This document shows, piece after piece, positions 32,656-41,627 of a DNA stretch of 52,822 bases. Position 1 is the stretch's first letter. Each line of letters begins with the position of its first letter. The position numbers and the translations under genes were made by a program. The notes beneath the pieces were generated by a model. That model did not search any database. It was not told the origin of the DNA and worked only from the letters and a program-made list of their open reading frames with translations. Location of the stretch: assembly GCA_029252105.1 (NCBI GenBank), contig JAQXCA010000091.1, forward strand, positions 1 through 52,822, in the 5' to 3' direction. Source of the stretch: Flavobacteriaceae bacterium. Its GTDB lineage: Bacteria; Bacteroidota; Bacteroidia; Flavobacteriales; Flavobacteriaceae.

Positions 32656-35454
32656 ATGAAAAAAATTATTTTAACATCCATTTTATTTGTCTTTATTTTG
32701 AGTGTTTACTCTCAAAGTAAACAAGATTATTATGTTGTCGTAAAACTAAATAAGACCATTGAACCAATAACAAAAACAGTAAATTCAGATAACACTTTAT
32801 CATTAACTTTTAATGATAACGATTTAGAAACCTTTTTTAATAGTAAAATTGTCTATAAATACAAAAAAGCATTTCCGACCGCTATCACACCGCAATTACA
32901 AAGAACATATCTAGTTACTTTACAAGAAAGTTCTTCTGTAAAAGATTTATTAAATTTTGATGAAATTGAAAGTATTGGATTAATAAGTGATGAAGGGGGA
33001 GTTTTATACGAGCCAAATGATTACTCAGAGGGAAACGGAGAAGCAAATAGAGCATTAGAATTAGTTCATGCTTCTGAAGCATTTGACTTAACAAAAGGAA
33101 ATCCCAATATATTAGTTGGCATAGTTGATACTGGTTTTGAAACTACACATGATGAATTGATTAATAAAATCACACAAAATTTTGATGACAGTATTGGTAA
33201 TTTATCTCACGGAACTGCAGTCGCAGGATATGCAGCAGGAGATACAGATAATGGTATTGGTATTTCAAGTATAGGATTTAATACTCGGCTAGTAACTTCT
33301 GGTAATTTTAGTAGTGCTGCAGTGAGAAATGAAGAAATGTTTAGGATTTCACAATTACCTAACGTAAGGGTAATTAATGGTAGTTGGTATAATCGTTGTA
33401 GTCCAGACACAGCAACAGACACAGAACAATTATTATATAAAGAGATTTGGGAGAGCGGTGTCGTAGTAGTATTTGCCGCTGGAAATGGGGACACATGTGG
33501 AGGACCAACAAATTATTTATATCCACAATCTTATGGCCATGTAATCCAAGTTTCATCTGTAGGTACATCTTTCCCATATGGCACAACTCATCCAACTTTG
33601 GGTCAAATTGAATGGAAAGATTCTCATGTAAATGTAATTGGCAACCCAAATAGCACACATCATCATCATGATAAAGTAGATTTAGTTGCACCAGGATATG
33701 CTGTACCTGGAAAAGTAGCTCTAAATAATAGTTATGGTAAAGGTACAGGTACTTCATTTGCATCACCACAAGTAGCAGGTGCTTGTGCTTTAATTTTAGA
33801 TGCAAATCCAAATTTAACTCCTGATGGGGTTAGAAATATTTTACTTTCCACAACAGATGATATTTATCATTTACCCATAAACCAACAATTTATGGGGCAA
33901 CTTGGCACAGGAAGATTAAATGTTTACAGAGCCGTAAAAACTGCAAAATGCTTATTTGATAATGATTCAAATCCACAGTTGGATTTGTATATGAGAAACT
34001 CATCATCTGATTTAGGAGTAGAACCTGATGAAGAAACAGGTAATGTTGTGTGGCAAAGTAAAGATATTTGGGTTAGGAATCAACCAGACGGCAAGTATGT
34101 AAAAGAACACCAAAACCCTGAATACGATCCAAACAATCCAAATTATGTTTATGTAAGAGTTCGAAATACAAGTTGTGTAACTTCATCAGGTAATGATGAA
34201 TTAAAACTATATTGGGCGAAAGCAAGCACATCTTTGGCGTGGCCACAACATTGGGATGGCTCACTATTTATTGATGGTATTTCTATGGGTAACGAAGTAG
34301 CAACGTTAAATATTCCTGTTTTAAAACCTGGCCAAGAAACTATAATACAATACGAATGGAATGTGCCAAAACCTGATGATTATACAAATATTAATCCCGA
34401 TCCATGGCATTTCTGCTTATTATCAAGAATAATATCTAATGATGACCCTATGACTTCTACCGAAGTTTCAAGTATTTGGTCTAATGTTAAAAACAATAAT
34501 AATATTGCATGGAAAAACACAACAGTTGTTGATATACTTCCAAATAGAACAAGTCCTGTTGGTGGAGTAGTAGCAATTGGTAATCCATTCAATGAAACAA
34601 GAACATTTAGATTAGAATTGGTAAGAGAACAAAATGAATTAGGAAAAGCTATATATGACGAAGCAGAAATAGGTCTTAAAATGGACGATGTTCTTTTTGA
34701 CGCTTGGGAAAGAGGTGGCAAAAACAGTTTAAAACTTAAAGCATCCAACAAAGTGCAAAAAAAGACTGTTACCGATAATAATGTAATAATTGATAACATT
34801 CAATTTGAACCTAATGAAATTGGAACTTTATACTTAACCTTTAATTTTCTTACTAAAGAGTTAACCCGTAAAGATAAATTTACTTATCACGTAATTCAAA
34901 GAGATGCAACTACCAACGAAATTATAGGTGGAGAAACCTATGAAATAAGAAAAAAATCAAGAGAAGTATTTAGTGCAGATGCAGGGAATGATAAAGAAAT
35001 TGACAAAAATGAAGTTGTAACCATAAGTGCCGAAGAAATTAATGAAGCCGCTATTTATAATTGGTACGATGAAGATGGTAATTTAATTTACACAGGTAAA
35101 GATTTAACCGTTTCGCCTGCTGTAACTAAAAAGTACAAATTAGAAATAATTACAGACAAAGATGGGTATAAAGATTTTGACGAAATAGAAGTTAAGGTTA
35201 ATCCATACTCTATACAAAGTTTGTCGCCAAATCCTGCTTCAAATCAAGTGAATGTTAATTATAAAGCACAAGGTTCATCCTCTGCTTATATAATGATTAC
35301 AAACATAACAATTGGGACTTCCAATAACTATATTTTAAACCCAAATGAGTTAGAAACAAGTATAGATATTTCAAATTATCCAAAAGGTATATATGGTGTT
35401 GCTTTAGTTTGTGATGGCATAATAGTAGATGCGAAAAATTTAATAATTCAATAG
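32656..35454 (+). CDS. T9SS-secreted subtilisin-like serine peptidase (S8)
   Basis: A 932-residue secreted protease. Signal peptide MKKIILTSILFVFILSVYSQ, an N-terminal prodomain-like part to about residue 120, then a subtilase domain with catalytic Asp158 (GIVDTGFETTHD), His185 (NLSHGTAVAGYAAG) and Ser367 (GTGTSFASPQVAG); the oxyanion asparagine is in FAAGNGDTC. Middle domains resemble beta-sandwich modules, followed near residue 770 by a PKD/Ig-like segment (SADAGNDKEIDKNE) and a type A T9SS sorting domain (SLSPNPASNQVNVNY ... YPKGIYGVALV) over the last 75 residues, so it is exported by type IX secretion. It lies between the direct repeats with the next T9SS gene 56 bp downstream. Confidence 0.92.
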   Translation: MKKIILTSILFVFILSVYSQSKQDYYVVVKLNKTIEPITKTVNSDNTLSLTFNDNDLETFFNSKIVYKYKKAFPTAITPQLQRTYLVTLQESSSVKDLLNFDEIESIGLISDEGGVLYEPNDYSEGNGEANRALELVHASEAFDLTKGNPNILVGIVDTGFETTHDELINKITQNFDDSIGNLSHGTAVAGYAAGDTDNGIGISSIGFNTRLVTSGNFSSAAVRNEEMFRISQLPNVRVINGSWYNRCSPDTATDTEQLLYKEIWESGVVVVFAAGNGDTCGGPTNYLYPQSYGHVIQVSSVGTSFPYGTTHPTLGQIEWKDSHVNVIGNPNSTHHHHDKVDLVAPGYAVPGKVALNNSYGKGTGTSFASPQVAGACALILDANPNLTPDGVRNILLSTTDDIYHLPINQQFMGQLGTGRLNVYRAVKTAKCLFDNDSNPQLDLYMRNSSSDLGVEPDEETGNVVWQSKDIWVRNQPDGKYVKEHQNPEYDPNNPNYVYVRVRNTSCVTSSGNDELKLYWAKASTSLAWPQHWDGSLFIDGISMGNEVATLNIPVLKPGQETIIQYEWNVPKPDDYTNINPDPWHFCLLSRIISNDDPMTSTEVSSIWSNVKNNNNIAWKNTTVVDILPNRTSPVGGVVAIGNPFNETRTFRLELVREQNELGKAIYDEAEIGLKMDDVLFDAWERGGKNSLKLKASNKVQKKTVTDNNVIIDNIQFEPNEIGTLYLTFNFLTKELTRKDKFTYHVIQRDATTNEIIGGETYEIRKKSREVFSADAGNDKEIDKNEVVTISAEEINEAAIYNWYDEDGNLIYTGKDLTVSPAVTKKYKLEIITDKDGYKDFDEIEVKVNPYSIQSLSPNPASNQVNVNYKAQGSSSAYIMITNITIGTSNNYILNPNELETSIDISNYPKGIYGVALVCDGIIVDAKNLIIQ

Positions 35455-35510
35455 ATAACGAAAAAACAGGGAGAAACTAATCTGCCTGTTTTCTATAAAA
35501 GCAAGAAATT

Positions 35511-36656
35511 ATGAAAAAAACACTAATCTTAATATTATTAGTTTCAGCATTTAAAGTATTTGCACAACATCCTGATTTGCGTCAAGTATGGTATGCTCAA
35601 AGTGTAACAATAAATAGTGTAACAACGGAAATTCCAAATGACCCAATTGAATTACCTTATGTTTATTTACATTTTTTTAATAGTACAAGTGGTCTATTGG
35701 GTTCAGGTAATACAAAAAGTTATTATGCAACTAATTGCGACATTGGTTTTGTTGGTCATGCTAATTATATGGGAACAGATATTTTTGAATTTATTGATTT
35801 TACAATATCGCAAGATATTACAAACTGTAGTACAGAATTCATCAATTTTATGAACATATATGTAAATTTTTTTAGCGACACAATTACAGAACAATTTACG
35901 TATAACATTACAACAGAAGCAGATAATAGTAAAACAATGTTGGTAACTAATAATAATGGTGACAACGTTATTTATACAAATACTTTTTTTAATTCAGCCC
36001 CGCAAGATATGACAAATAATAATTGGTATTTACATAACTTAATTATTGAAGGTGTTGATAATAATATTCCATCAAATAATACAGAATTATCAGAAATAAC
36101 TTTAAATTTTAATGACAGTGGTAATAGTTTATCAACTAATTCTTGCAGTTTTTTAATTGCGCCTCATTTTTTTGATTTTACACTATCTCAATTTTATTTA
36201 TACGAACCAGGTGCAAGTTTATCTGCCTGTGGTATTCCTTCTAATAATGTCTTTGATAATTTATACACTAACGAGTTCTATTTAGGTAATTTACCTGGTC
36301 CTTTTAGTTATGAACATATAATTAATGGCAGTACGGAAACGCTTACAGTTACAAATGCTGTAGGTAACCAAGCAGTTTATCGCAATTTTAGTTTATTAGT
36401 ATTATCTACTCAAGAATTTACAAATTCAATATTTTCTATTTATCCAAACCCTGTAAGTGAATTTTTAAATATAGAAGTACCAAATAATGAAAAAATACTT
36501 CAAGTATCTGTTTATAATTTATTAGGCAAAAAGATACTAACTACAACAGAAAATAGTATTAATCTATCTAAATACGAAAATGGTATTTACCTTGTAAAGG
36601 TATTAACAAAAAATGGAGGCAGTACAACAAAAAAAATAATCAAAATCGGTTATTGA
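35511..36656 (+). CDS. T9SS-secreted protein with two tandem lipocalin-like repeats
   Basis: A 381-residue protein with signal peptide (MKKTLILILLVSAFKVFAQ) and a C-terminal type A sorting domain (FSIYPNPVSEFLNIEVP, VSVYNLLGKKILTT, LSKYENGIYLVKVL). Between them are two related units of about 130 residues: each starts with W-Y-x, has a conserved cysteine pair, and ends in (L/V)TN--G-(N)-x-(V)-x-Y-x-N-F, giving an internal duplication. No catalytic motif seen. The coding sequence is very A+T-rich. The last codons (IKIGY and stop) are formed by the first bases of repeat copy B, i.e. by the duplicated nth tail read in another frame, so the gene end coincides with the repeat junction. Confidence 0.85.
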   Translation: MKKTLILILLVSAFKVFAQHPDLRQVWYAQSVTINSVTTEIPNDPIELPYVYLHFFNSTSGLLGSGNTKSYYATNCDIGFVGHANYMGTDIFEFIDFTISQDITNCSTEFINFMNIYVNFFSDTITEQFTYNITTEADNSKTMLVTNNNGDNVIYTNTFFNSAPQDMTNNNWYLHNLIIEGVDNNIPSNNTELSEITLNFNDSGNSLSTNSCSFLIAPHFFDFTLSQFYLYEPGASLSACGIPSNNVFDNLYTNEFYLGNLPGPFSYEHIINGSTETLTVTNAVGNQAVYRNFSLLVLSTQEFTNSIFSIYPNPVSEFLNIEVPNNEKILQVSVYNLLGKKILTTTENSINLSKYENGIYLVKVLTKNGGSTTKKIIKIGY

Positions 36657-37018
36657 CCAGTATTACAAATAAACTCAGATTTCTTTTTTTTGTAGAACGA
36701 ACCTTAAAGTTTCTACGATTTAAAACACCCTCTATAGCATTCATTTGACTCCATATTGTTTTTTTTGTTTTAAATCATAAGTAATACAATATCAGTTATT
36801 TACGTTATTTTCTTAGTGCCTATTTCTTGGCAGTTTAAAAAATATATTATAAATTTGAGTGATTGATTAAGACCCCAGATCTAAATCTTTGTAAGCAGCT
36901 TGACCAAAATTGAAGCAACTATTTTATTTAAAATTATTTAACACTTAGGGAACTAGAGTGACACAATACACGCCAATTTGGTATGTATTGTTGAATAAAA
37001 TATAAACGAAATAAACAC
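36642..37018 (+). repeat. Direct repeat copy B: nth 3' end, promoter and leader
   Basis: Second copy of the repeat at 31899-32285, colinear over its whole length. It retains the final codons of nth as a non-coding fragment after an unrelated gene, which shows that the sequence was duplicated or imported as a unit. The 429-bp gap between the T9SS gene and the membrane-protein gene at 37087 consists almost entirely of this repeat; the last 70 bp contain AGTTGGCAACT, a short palindrome. Confidence 0.85.
36827..36857 (+). promoter_or_regulatory. Consensus promoter in repeat copy B
   Basis: TTG (36827-36829), a 20-bp spacer and TAAATTTG (36850-36857): same geometry as in copy A, although the spacer and the nn positions have diverged. 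It would start a transcript with a leader of about 225 nt ahead of the gene at 37087. Confidence 0.7.
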
Positions 37019-37086
37019 ACCTAAAAAAGTACACACACAGTAGTTGGCAACTATTACCAATCGCACTCTGAAAAATGAATTAACTT

Positions 37087-37509
37087 ATGAATAATATAGA
37101 AAAACGACAAGCACTTTTTGAGAAAGGAATTGCTATCCAAACCGAAGCTACAAATAAGCTTCTTACTCAAACTATAAACCATATTATTCTTTTAGCATCT
37201 TCATTAGTTGTAATTCTTTCGACTTTATCTGCTCCAAATAATCACAACATTTATATTTATCGTTATTTACTTTGTATTCTTCTACTATCCATCTTTTGTG
37301 GAATAATTTGTAATTCCATAATAACAATTGATTATTACAATCTTGGCAAGAAAGTTCAAAAACAGGCAAAAGCACCAGACCACGAGGATGATAAACAAAA
37401 ATTGATAAGAACTGGGAAACTTTATTACTATTTGATTTTAGGTACTTTTTTAGGATGTTTAATCTCTTTTTTAACATCATTAATATTACTTGTTAATTAT
37501 GCTTGGTAA
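37087..37509 (+). CDS. Small membrane protein of unknown function, three TM segments
   Basis: A 140-residue protein: a polar helix of about 25 residues (NIEKRQALFEKGIAIQTEAT), then three hydrophobic segments (IILLASSLVVILSTLSA, LLCILLLSIFCGIICNSIIT, LILGTFLGCLISFLTSLILL) separated by a short periplasmic loop and a charged cytoplasmic loop (KAPDHEDDKQKLIRTGK). No family recognised. It follows repeat copy B with its promoter and precedes a hairpin cluster, so it belongs to the accessory insertion between nth and the sigma gene. Low G+C and simple composition are similar to the T9SS genes. Confidence 0.7.
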   Translation: MNNIEKRQALFEKGIAIQTEATNKLLTQTINHIILLASSLVVILSTLSAPNNHNIYIYRYLLCILLLSIFCGIICNSIITIDYYNLGKKVQKQAKAPDHEDDKQKLIRTGKLYYYLILGTFLGCLISFLTSLILLVNYAW

Positions 37510-37520
37510 TTAATACTGAT

Positions 37521-37671
37521 AAACCCCACGCTCCCGCACGAATCATTTCGTGTGGTTAGTTAAAGCAAAGAACTATTATTAATAAAAATAAAAAAAACCG
37601 CTAGCGCGCATATTTTGCTCGTGACAGTCGGTTAACTGCACAAGCGAAACACTTGCGCTAGCAGTGCAGTA
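37521..37671. repeat. Hairpin cluster with mutually exclusive stems (REP-like)
   Basis: First unit: CCGCACGAA (37534-37542) pairs with TTCGTGTGG (37547-37555), one G-T pair, loop TCAT. Second unit: AACCG (37596-37600) with CGGTT (37629-37633); GCTAGCGC (37600-37607) with GCGCTAGC (37655-37662); ACTGCAC (37635-37641) with GTGCAGT (37664-37670). The last two stems cross each other, so they form a pseudoknot or alternative folds. The second unit is G+C-rich within a very A+T-rich gap. No ORF uses it. Confidence 0.55.
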
Positions 37672-37675
37672 AAAA

Positions 37676-37699
37676 AAATCCCAACAATTGTTGGGATTT
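37676..37699 (-). terminator. Terminator of the sigma-factor/47-residue gene transcript
   Basis: A perfect 10-bp stem, AAATCCCAAC (37676-37685) with GTTGGGATTT (37690-37699), loop AATT. On the minus strand it is followed by a T tract (A run 37671-37678 on the plus strand), 13 bp after the stop codon of the small minus-strand gene. Confidence 0.8.
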
Positions 37700-37712
37700 G
37701 TGAAGTTACATC

Positions 37713-37856
37713 CTAATTTATTAAAGATTCAAAATTTAAGCCCTTATAAACAGCAACTTTCAATGCTTTTGAATAGTTTAGAAGGAAATTTATGGTTTCT
37801 GGTTTAGGATTAAATGTATTAGAATTAAGGGGTTTTTCAGTGTAAAGTTTTGCCAT
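37713..37856 (-). CDS. 47-residue conserved-looking protein after the sigma gene
   Basis: A short open frame below the usual length cut-off: it starts MAKLYTEKPLNSNTFNPKPE and ends YKGLNFESLIN. It has a Lys/Pro-rich start and an amphipathic helix (TINFLLNYSKALKVAVYKGL), and I recognise this pattern from very small soluble proteins of flavobacteria, though no function is known. Support for it being real: it lies 66 bp downstream of the ECF sigma gene on the same strand and is followed at once by a strong terminator, so the transcript appears to end after it. Confidence 0.7.
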   Translation of the reverse strand: MAKLYTEKPLNSNTFNPKPETINFLLNYSKALKVAVYKGLNFESLIN

Positions 37857-37922
37857 TAGCCTGTCATTGTTAGTTAGTTAATACCTCTAACGCCAAGAAC
37901 ATGGATTTATTTTATGGATCCT

Positions 37923-38507
37923 TTAATTTGTTAAAACAATATTGTGAGTTTCAATTAATTTGCGCAAATTAATTAGTGCATAACGCATACGCCCTAAAGC
38001 AGTATTTATACTCACCCCCGTATTTTCAGAAATTTCCTTAAAGCTCATATCGTTATACATGCGCATAATAAGAACCGTTTTTTGTTCTTCAGGTAATTCT
38101 TCAACCAAGGCACGGACATCTTCAACAATTTGAGATTGCACGAGTTCCGCTTCAGCATTTAAAGCGCCATCACTCAGTACCGAAAATATATCAAAATCCC
38201 CGCTATTGTTAAATTTCGGCATGCGATTATTTTTTCTAAAATGATCGATCACTAAGTTATGTGCAATACGCATCACCCACGGTAAAAACTTTCCTTCTTC
38301 ATTATACTTACCACGCTTAAGGGTACGAATGACTTTTATAAAGGTATCTTGAAAAACATCTTCGGTGACATCGCGGTCAAAAACCTTAGAATAAATAAAA
38401 CTGTAGAGTCGTTGTTGGTGGCGATTAATGAGAACAGACAAGGACTGTTCATTGCCTTTAACATAATCACTGACGAGGATGGCATCACTTATTGAATTTG
38501 AGTTCAT
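37923..38507 (-). CDS. RNA polymerase sigma factor (ECF/sigma-70 family)
   Basis: A 194-residue sigma factor with region 2 (QQRLYSFIYSKVFDRDVTED, then VFQDTFIKVIRTLKRG and FLPWVMRIAHNLVIDHFRKN) and region 4 (LPEEQKTVLIMRMYNDMSFK then EISENTGVSINTALGRMRYA). The complete regions and its place next to uvrA suggest a backbone factor, not a mobile one. A 14-bp perfect inverted repeat spans its leader and start codon (38506-38570), and the promoter region shares a 25-bp motif with the small gene next to oxyR. The 47-residue gene follows in the same transcript. Targets unknown. Confidence 0.92.
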   Translation of the reverse strand: MNSNSISDAILVSDYVKGNEQSLSVLINRHQQRLYSFIYSKVFDRDVTEDVFQDTFIKVIRTLKRGKYNEEGKFLPWVMRIAHNLVIDHFRKNNRMPKFNNSGDFDIFSVLSDGALNAEAELVQSQIVEDVRALVEELPEEQKTVLIMRMYNDMSFKEISENTGVSINTALGRMRYALINLRKLIETHNIVLTN

Positions 38508-38581
38508 AACATTACTTTTAATAGTACAAAAATGATGTACTGGGTTAAAAAATATAAAAAGTAATGTTATTCTATAAGCGT
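38506..38581 (-). promoter_or_regulatory. Start-codon hairpin and shared promoter motif of the sigma gene
   Basis: ATAACATTACTTTT (38506-38519) and AAAAGTAATGTTAT (38557-38570) are perfect 14-bp complements separated by 37 bp that include a GTAC...GTAC inner pair. The proximal arm includes part of the start codon (ATG at 38507-38505 on the minus strand), so a transcript starting upstream of the distal arm would hide the start in a stem. The distal arm extends into a 25-bp motif shared with 17836-17860. The duplex could act on RNA or as a pair of protein-binding sites. Confidence 0.55.
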
Positions 38582-38726
38582 TTGTTTTAGGTGATAAAAA
38601 TCAAATATAACAACAATCTGTGGTATATAACAAATTTTTTTTTAATTTTTAACGCTAAGAACCCCTAATACAGCTGTACTATTTTTTATAATAATGGTAT
38701 CTTTACATCCAAATTTGATACCATAA

Positions 38727-41516
38727 ATGCCATTAGACCTTTCAAAACTAAGTCCAAAAGAACACATTCTAATTAAAGGTGCAAAATTGCACAACCTAAA
38801 GAATATAGATGTTGCGATTCCACGGCACAAACTGGTAGTCATTACAGGGCTTTCAGGTTCTGGAAAATCAAGTTTAGCTTTTGACACCTTGTATGCTGAA
38901 GGACAGCGGCGTTATGTGGAAAGTTTATCTAGTTATGCGCGACAGTTTTTGGGTCGCCTCCACAAACCCAACGTCGAATATATCAAAGGTATTGCGCCAG
39001 CTATTGCGATTGAGCAAAAAGTAAACTCTACCAATCCACGATCAACTGTAGGTACTAGTACAGAAATTTATGATTATTTAAAATTAGTTTTCGCACGAAT
39101 AGGAAAAACGTACTCCCCTATTTCAAATGCTGTGGTCAAGAAAGACACGACTAGTGATGTCATCAATCATATTAAAACATTAAAGATAGGCGAGAAACTT
39201 CTGCTTTTGGCACCTATTCATTTAGAAGAGGGACGAACGATGGAGAATAAATTACAAGCACTCCAACATCAAGGTTTCGCACGAATCAAAGTAAAGGATC
39301 GTGTTGAGCGCATAGAACACATTGAAGATTTTAAAAAACTTCCAAAAACAACCAGTCTTGTTGTGGATCGGATCATTGTAAAAGACGAAGAGGATTTTTA
39401 CAACCGCTTAGCAGATGCCGTTGAAATGGCCTTTTTTGAAGGGAAAGGACGTTGTCAAATTGAAAAAATTGACGGTTCTGAAACTCGTGAATTCAGCAAT
39501 TCATTTGAACTTGATGGTCAAAAGTTTTTAGAACCCAATACCCATTTATTTAGTTTTAACAACCCTTATGGCGCTTGTCCAAAGTGTGAAGGCTATGGCG
39601 ATGTTATCGGAATTGATGAAAGTCTAGTGATTCCAAACACTTCGCTTTCAATTTTTGAAAATGCAGTATTTCCATGGCGTGGAGACAGCATGAAATATTA
39701 TCGAGATCAATTGGTAAATAATTGCCATAAATTTGACTTTCCAATTCATAAGCCTTATTTTGAATTAGGCCCCAAACACCAGCAATTACTTTGGACGGGG
39801 AATACACATTTTATGGGCTTAAATGACTTTTTTGCAGAGTTAGAATCCAAAGCTTATAAAGTTCAAAATCGGGTAATGTTGTCGCGCTATCGAGGAAAAA
39901 CAAAATGTAGCAGTTGCCACGGAAAACGTTTACGAACCGAAGCCAATTATGTAAAAGTGGGAGGCGCTTCTATAACTGATTTGGTAGAATTATCACTTAA
40001 AAATTTAATAGCGTTTTTTAAGACCCTCAAATTAGACACTAACGATAAAGAGATTGCGAAACGACTTCTAAAAGAGATTCATAATCGCTTAGGGTTTTTA
40101 TCGAATGTAGGTCTGGATTATTTAACGCTCAATAGAAAATCAAACACCTTATCTGGAGGAGAAAGTCAACGTATTAATTTGGCGACTTCTTTGGGCAGTA
40201 GTCTTGTGGGCTCGATGTATATTTTGGACGAACCGAGTATCGGACTCCATTCTAAAGACACGGAACGCCTTATCAATGTACTAAATGCCTTACGAGATTT
40301 AGGCAATACTGTTATAGTTGTAGAACATGACGAGGCTATTATGGCCGCCGCAGATCATGTCATTGATATTGGCCCTGAAGCAGGCTCCTTTGGGGGAGAA
40401 GTCATGGCAAATGGGAGTTATAAAGCCCTTCTAAAAAGTGATACCCTAACGGCACAATACCTCAATGGAACTCTTGAAATTGAAGTTCCTAAAAAACGGA
40501 GAACCTCTAAATACAGTGTAATTGTAAAAGGTGCACGAGAACATAATTTAAAGAATATTGATGTTACATTTCCACTAAACATGCTTACCGTTGTTACAGG
40601 CGTTTCTGGAAGTGGAAAAAGTACACTTGTCAAACAAATTTTATATCCAGCCTTACTCAAATCAATTGGAGGTTATGGCGAAAAAGCTGGAGAGTTTACA
40701 AGTATCGATGGTAAGTTTAGTACTATTAAATTTATTGAATTTGTAGATCAAAATCCGATAGGTCGCTCATCACGTTCCAATCCTGTAACCTATATCAAAG
40801 CATACGATGATATTCGTGCCTTATTTTCAAAACAAAAATTAAGTGTTTTAAGAAATTATCAACCTAAACATTTCTCGTTTAATGTGGACGGTGGACGTTG
40901 TGACACTTGTAAAGGCGAAGGAGCAGTAACGATCGAAATGCAGTTTATGGCTGATGTCCAACTCCTTTGTGACGACTGTAATGGAAAACGCTTCAAAAAA
41001 CAAGTGTTAGAAATTAAATTTAATGAAAAGACAATTGATGATGTTCTTACCATGACCATCGATGATGCAATTGCATTTTTTGACACTCACAAGGAGACAA
41101 AAATAAAAACAAAACTACAACCGCTTCAAGATGTAGGACTTGGTTATGTAACCCTTGGACAAAGCTCTTCGACACTGTCTGGCGGTGAAGCGCAACGTAT
41201 CAAATTAGCGTCCTTTTTAGGAAAAGGGTCTAAAGCAGAAACAGGCTTATTTATTTTTGATGAGCCCACGACTGGACTTCATTTTCATGATATTAAAAAA
41301 CTCCTAAAATCCTTTAACGCCTTGATTGACAAAGGCCATTCTATACTGGTGATTGAGCATAATTTGGATCTTATTAAATGTGCCGATCATGTGATTGATT
41401 TAGGCCCCGAAGGTGGTGCTAATGGTGGGTATCTATTAGCAGAAGGCACCCCAGAAGCGGTAGCAGAATCTAAGAATTCTTCAACTGGTTCTTTTCTGAA
41501 AAGTAAATTGAACTAA
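38727..41516 (+). CDS. uvrA: Excinuclease ABC subunit UvrA
   Basis: A 929-residue UvrA, the damage-sensing ATPase of nucleotide-excision repair. Two ABC modules are complete: Walker [21 protein letters not shown] (residues 41-60) and [19 protein letters not shown], signature [12 protein letters not shown] and [12 protein letters not shown], Walker B with [10 protein letters not shown]. The C-terminal zinc module (CDTCKGEG ... CDDCNGKRF) is intact. The first zinc finger keeps only its second cysteine pair (ACPKCEGYG): where most UvrA have FACPxCG there is [13 protein letters not shown]. Length is otherwise normal. Transcribed alone, divergent from the sigma gene. Confidence 0.96.
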   Translation: MPLDLSKLSPKEHILIKGAKLHNLKNIDVAIPRHKLVVITGLSGSGKSSLAFDTLYAEGQRRYVESLSSYARQFLGRLHKPNVEYIKGIAPAIAIEQKVNSTNPRSTVGTSTEIYDYLKLVFARIGKTYSPISNAVVKKDTTSDVINHIKTLKIGEKLLLLAPIHLEEGRTMENKLQALQHQGFARIKVKDRVERIEHIEDFKKLPKTTSLVVDRIIVKDEEDFYNRLADAVEMAFFEGKGRCQIEKIDGSETREFSNSFELDGQKFLEPNTHLFSFNNPYGACPKCEGYGDVIGIDESLVIPNTSLSIFENAVFPWRGDSMKYYRDQLVNNCHKFDFPIHKPYFELGPKHQQLLWTGNTHFMGLNDFFAELESKAYKVQNRVMLSRYRGKTKCSSCHGKRLRTEANYVKVGGASITDLVELSLKNLIAFFKTLKLDTNDKEIAKRLLKEIHNRLGFLSNVGLDYLTLNRKSNTLSGGESQRINLATSLGSSLVGSMYILDEPSIGLHSKDTERLINVLNALRDLGNTVIVVEHDEAIMAAADHVIDIGPEAGSFGGEVMANGSYKALLKSDTLTAQYLNGTLEIEVPKKRRTSKYSVIVKGAREHNLKNIDVTFPLNMLTVVTGVSGSGKSTLVKQILYPALLKSIGGYGEKAGEFTSIDGKFSTIKFIEFVDQNPIGRSSRSNPVTYIKAYDDIRALFSKQKLSVLRNYQPKHFSFNVDGGRCDTCKGEGAVTIEMQFMADVQLLCDDCNGKRFKKQVLEIKFNEKTIDDVLTMTIDDAIAFFDTHKETKIKTKLQPLQDVGLGYVTLGQSSSTLSGGEAQRIKLASFLGKGSKAETGLFIFDEPTTGLHFHDIKKLLKSFNALIDKGHSILVIEHNLDLIKCADHVIDLGPEGGANGGYLLAEGTPEAVAESKNSSTGSFLKSKLN

Positions 41517-41584
41517 TTTTATTTCAGAATTTAATATGCTGATTTATAGGTAATTATATATTATCTGTGATTTTTGGCATGCTG

Positions 41585-41614
41585 TTTGGTAATACAAGGT
41601 TGAGATTAACTTTT
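41585..41614 (+). promoter_or_regulatory. Promoter before the exported basic protein gene
   Basis: TTTG (41585-41588), an 18-bp spacer and TAACTTTT (41607-41614), one base from the TAnnTTTG consensus, 13 bp ahead of the ATG at 41628. Confidence 0.5.
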
Positions 41615-41627
41615 AAAACTTTGTATT

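Noticed and set aside
33207-34799. Long minus-strand frames inside the subtilase gene
   Set aside because: They are antisense shadows of a well-supported coding sequence with complete catalytic motifs.
31899-37018. Composite transposon or IS-bounded island
   Set aside because: The flanking repeats contain the end of a housekeeping gene and a promoter, no transposase and no terminal inverted repeats.
32300-37671. Integron attC sites or a gene-cassette array
   Set aside because: Only one heptamer (GTTAGAC) fits a core site; no matching inverse core and no integrase gene were found. The hairpins are reported without this name.
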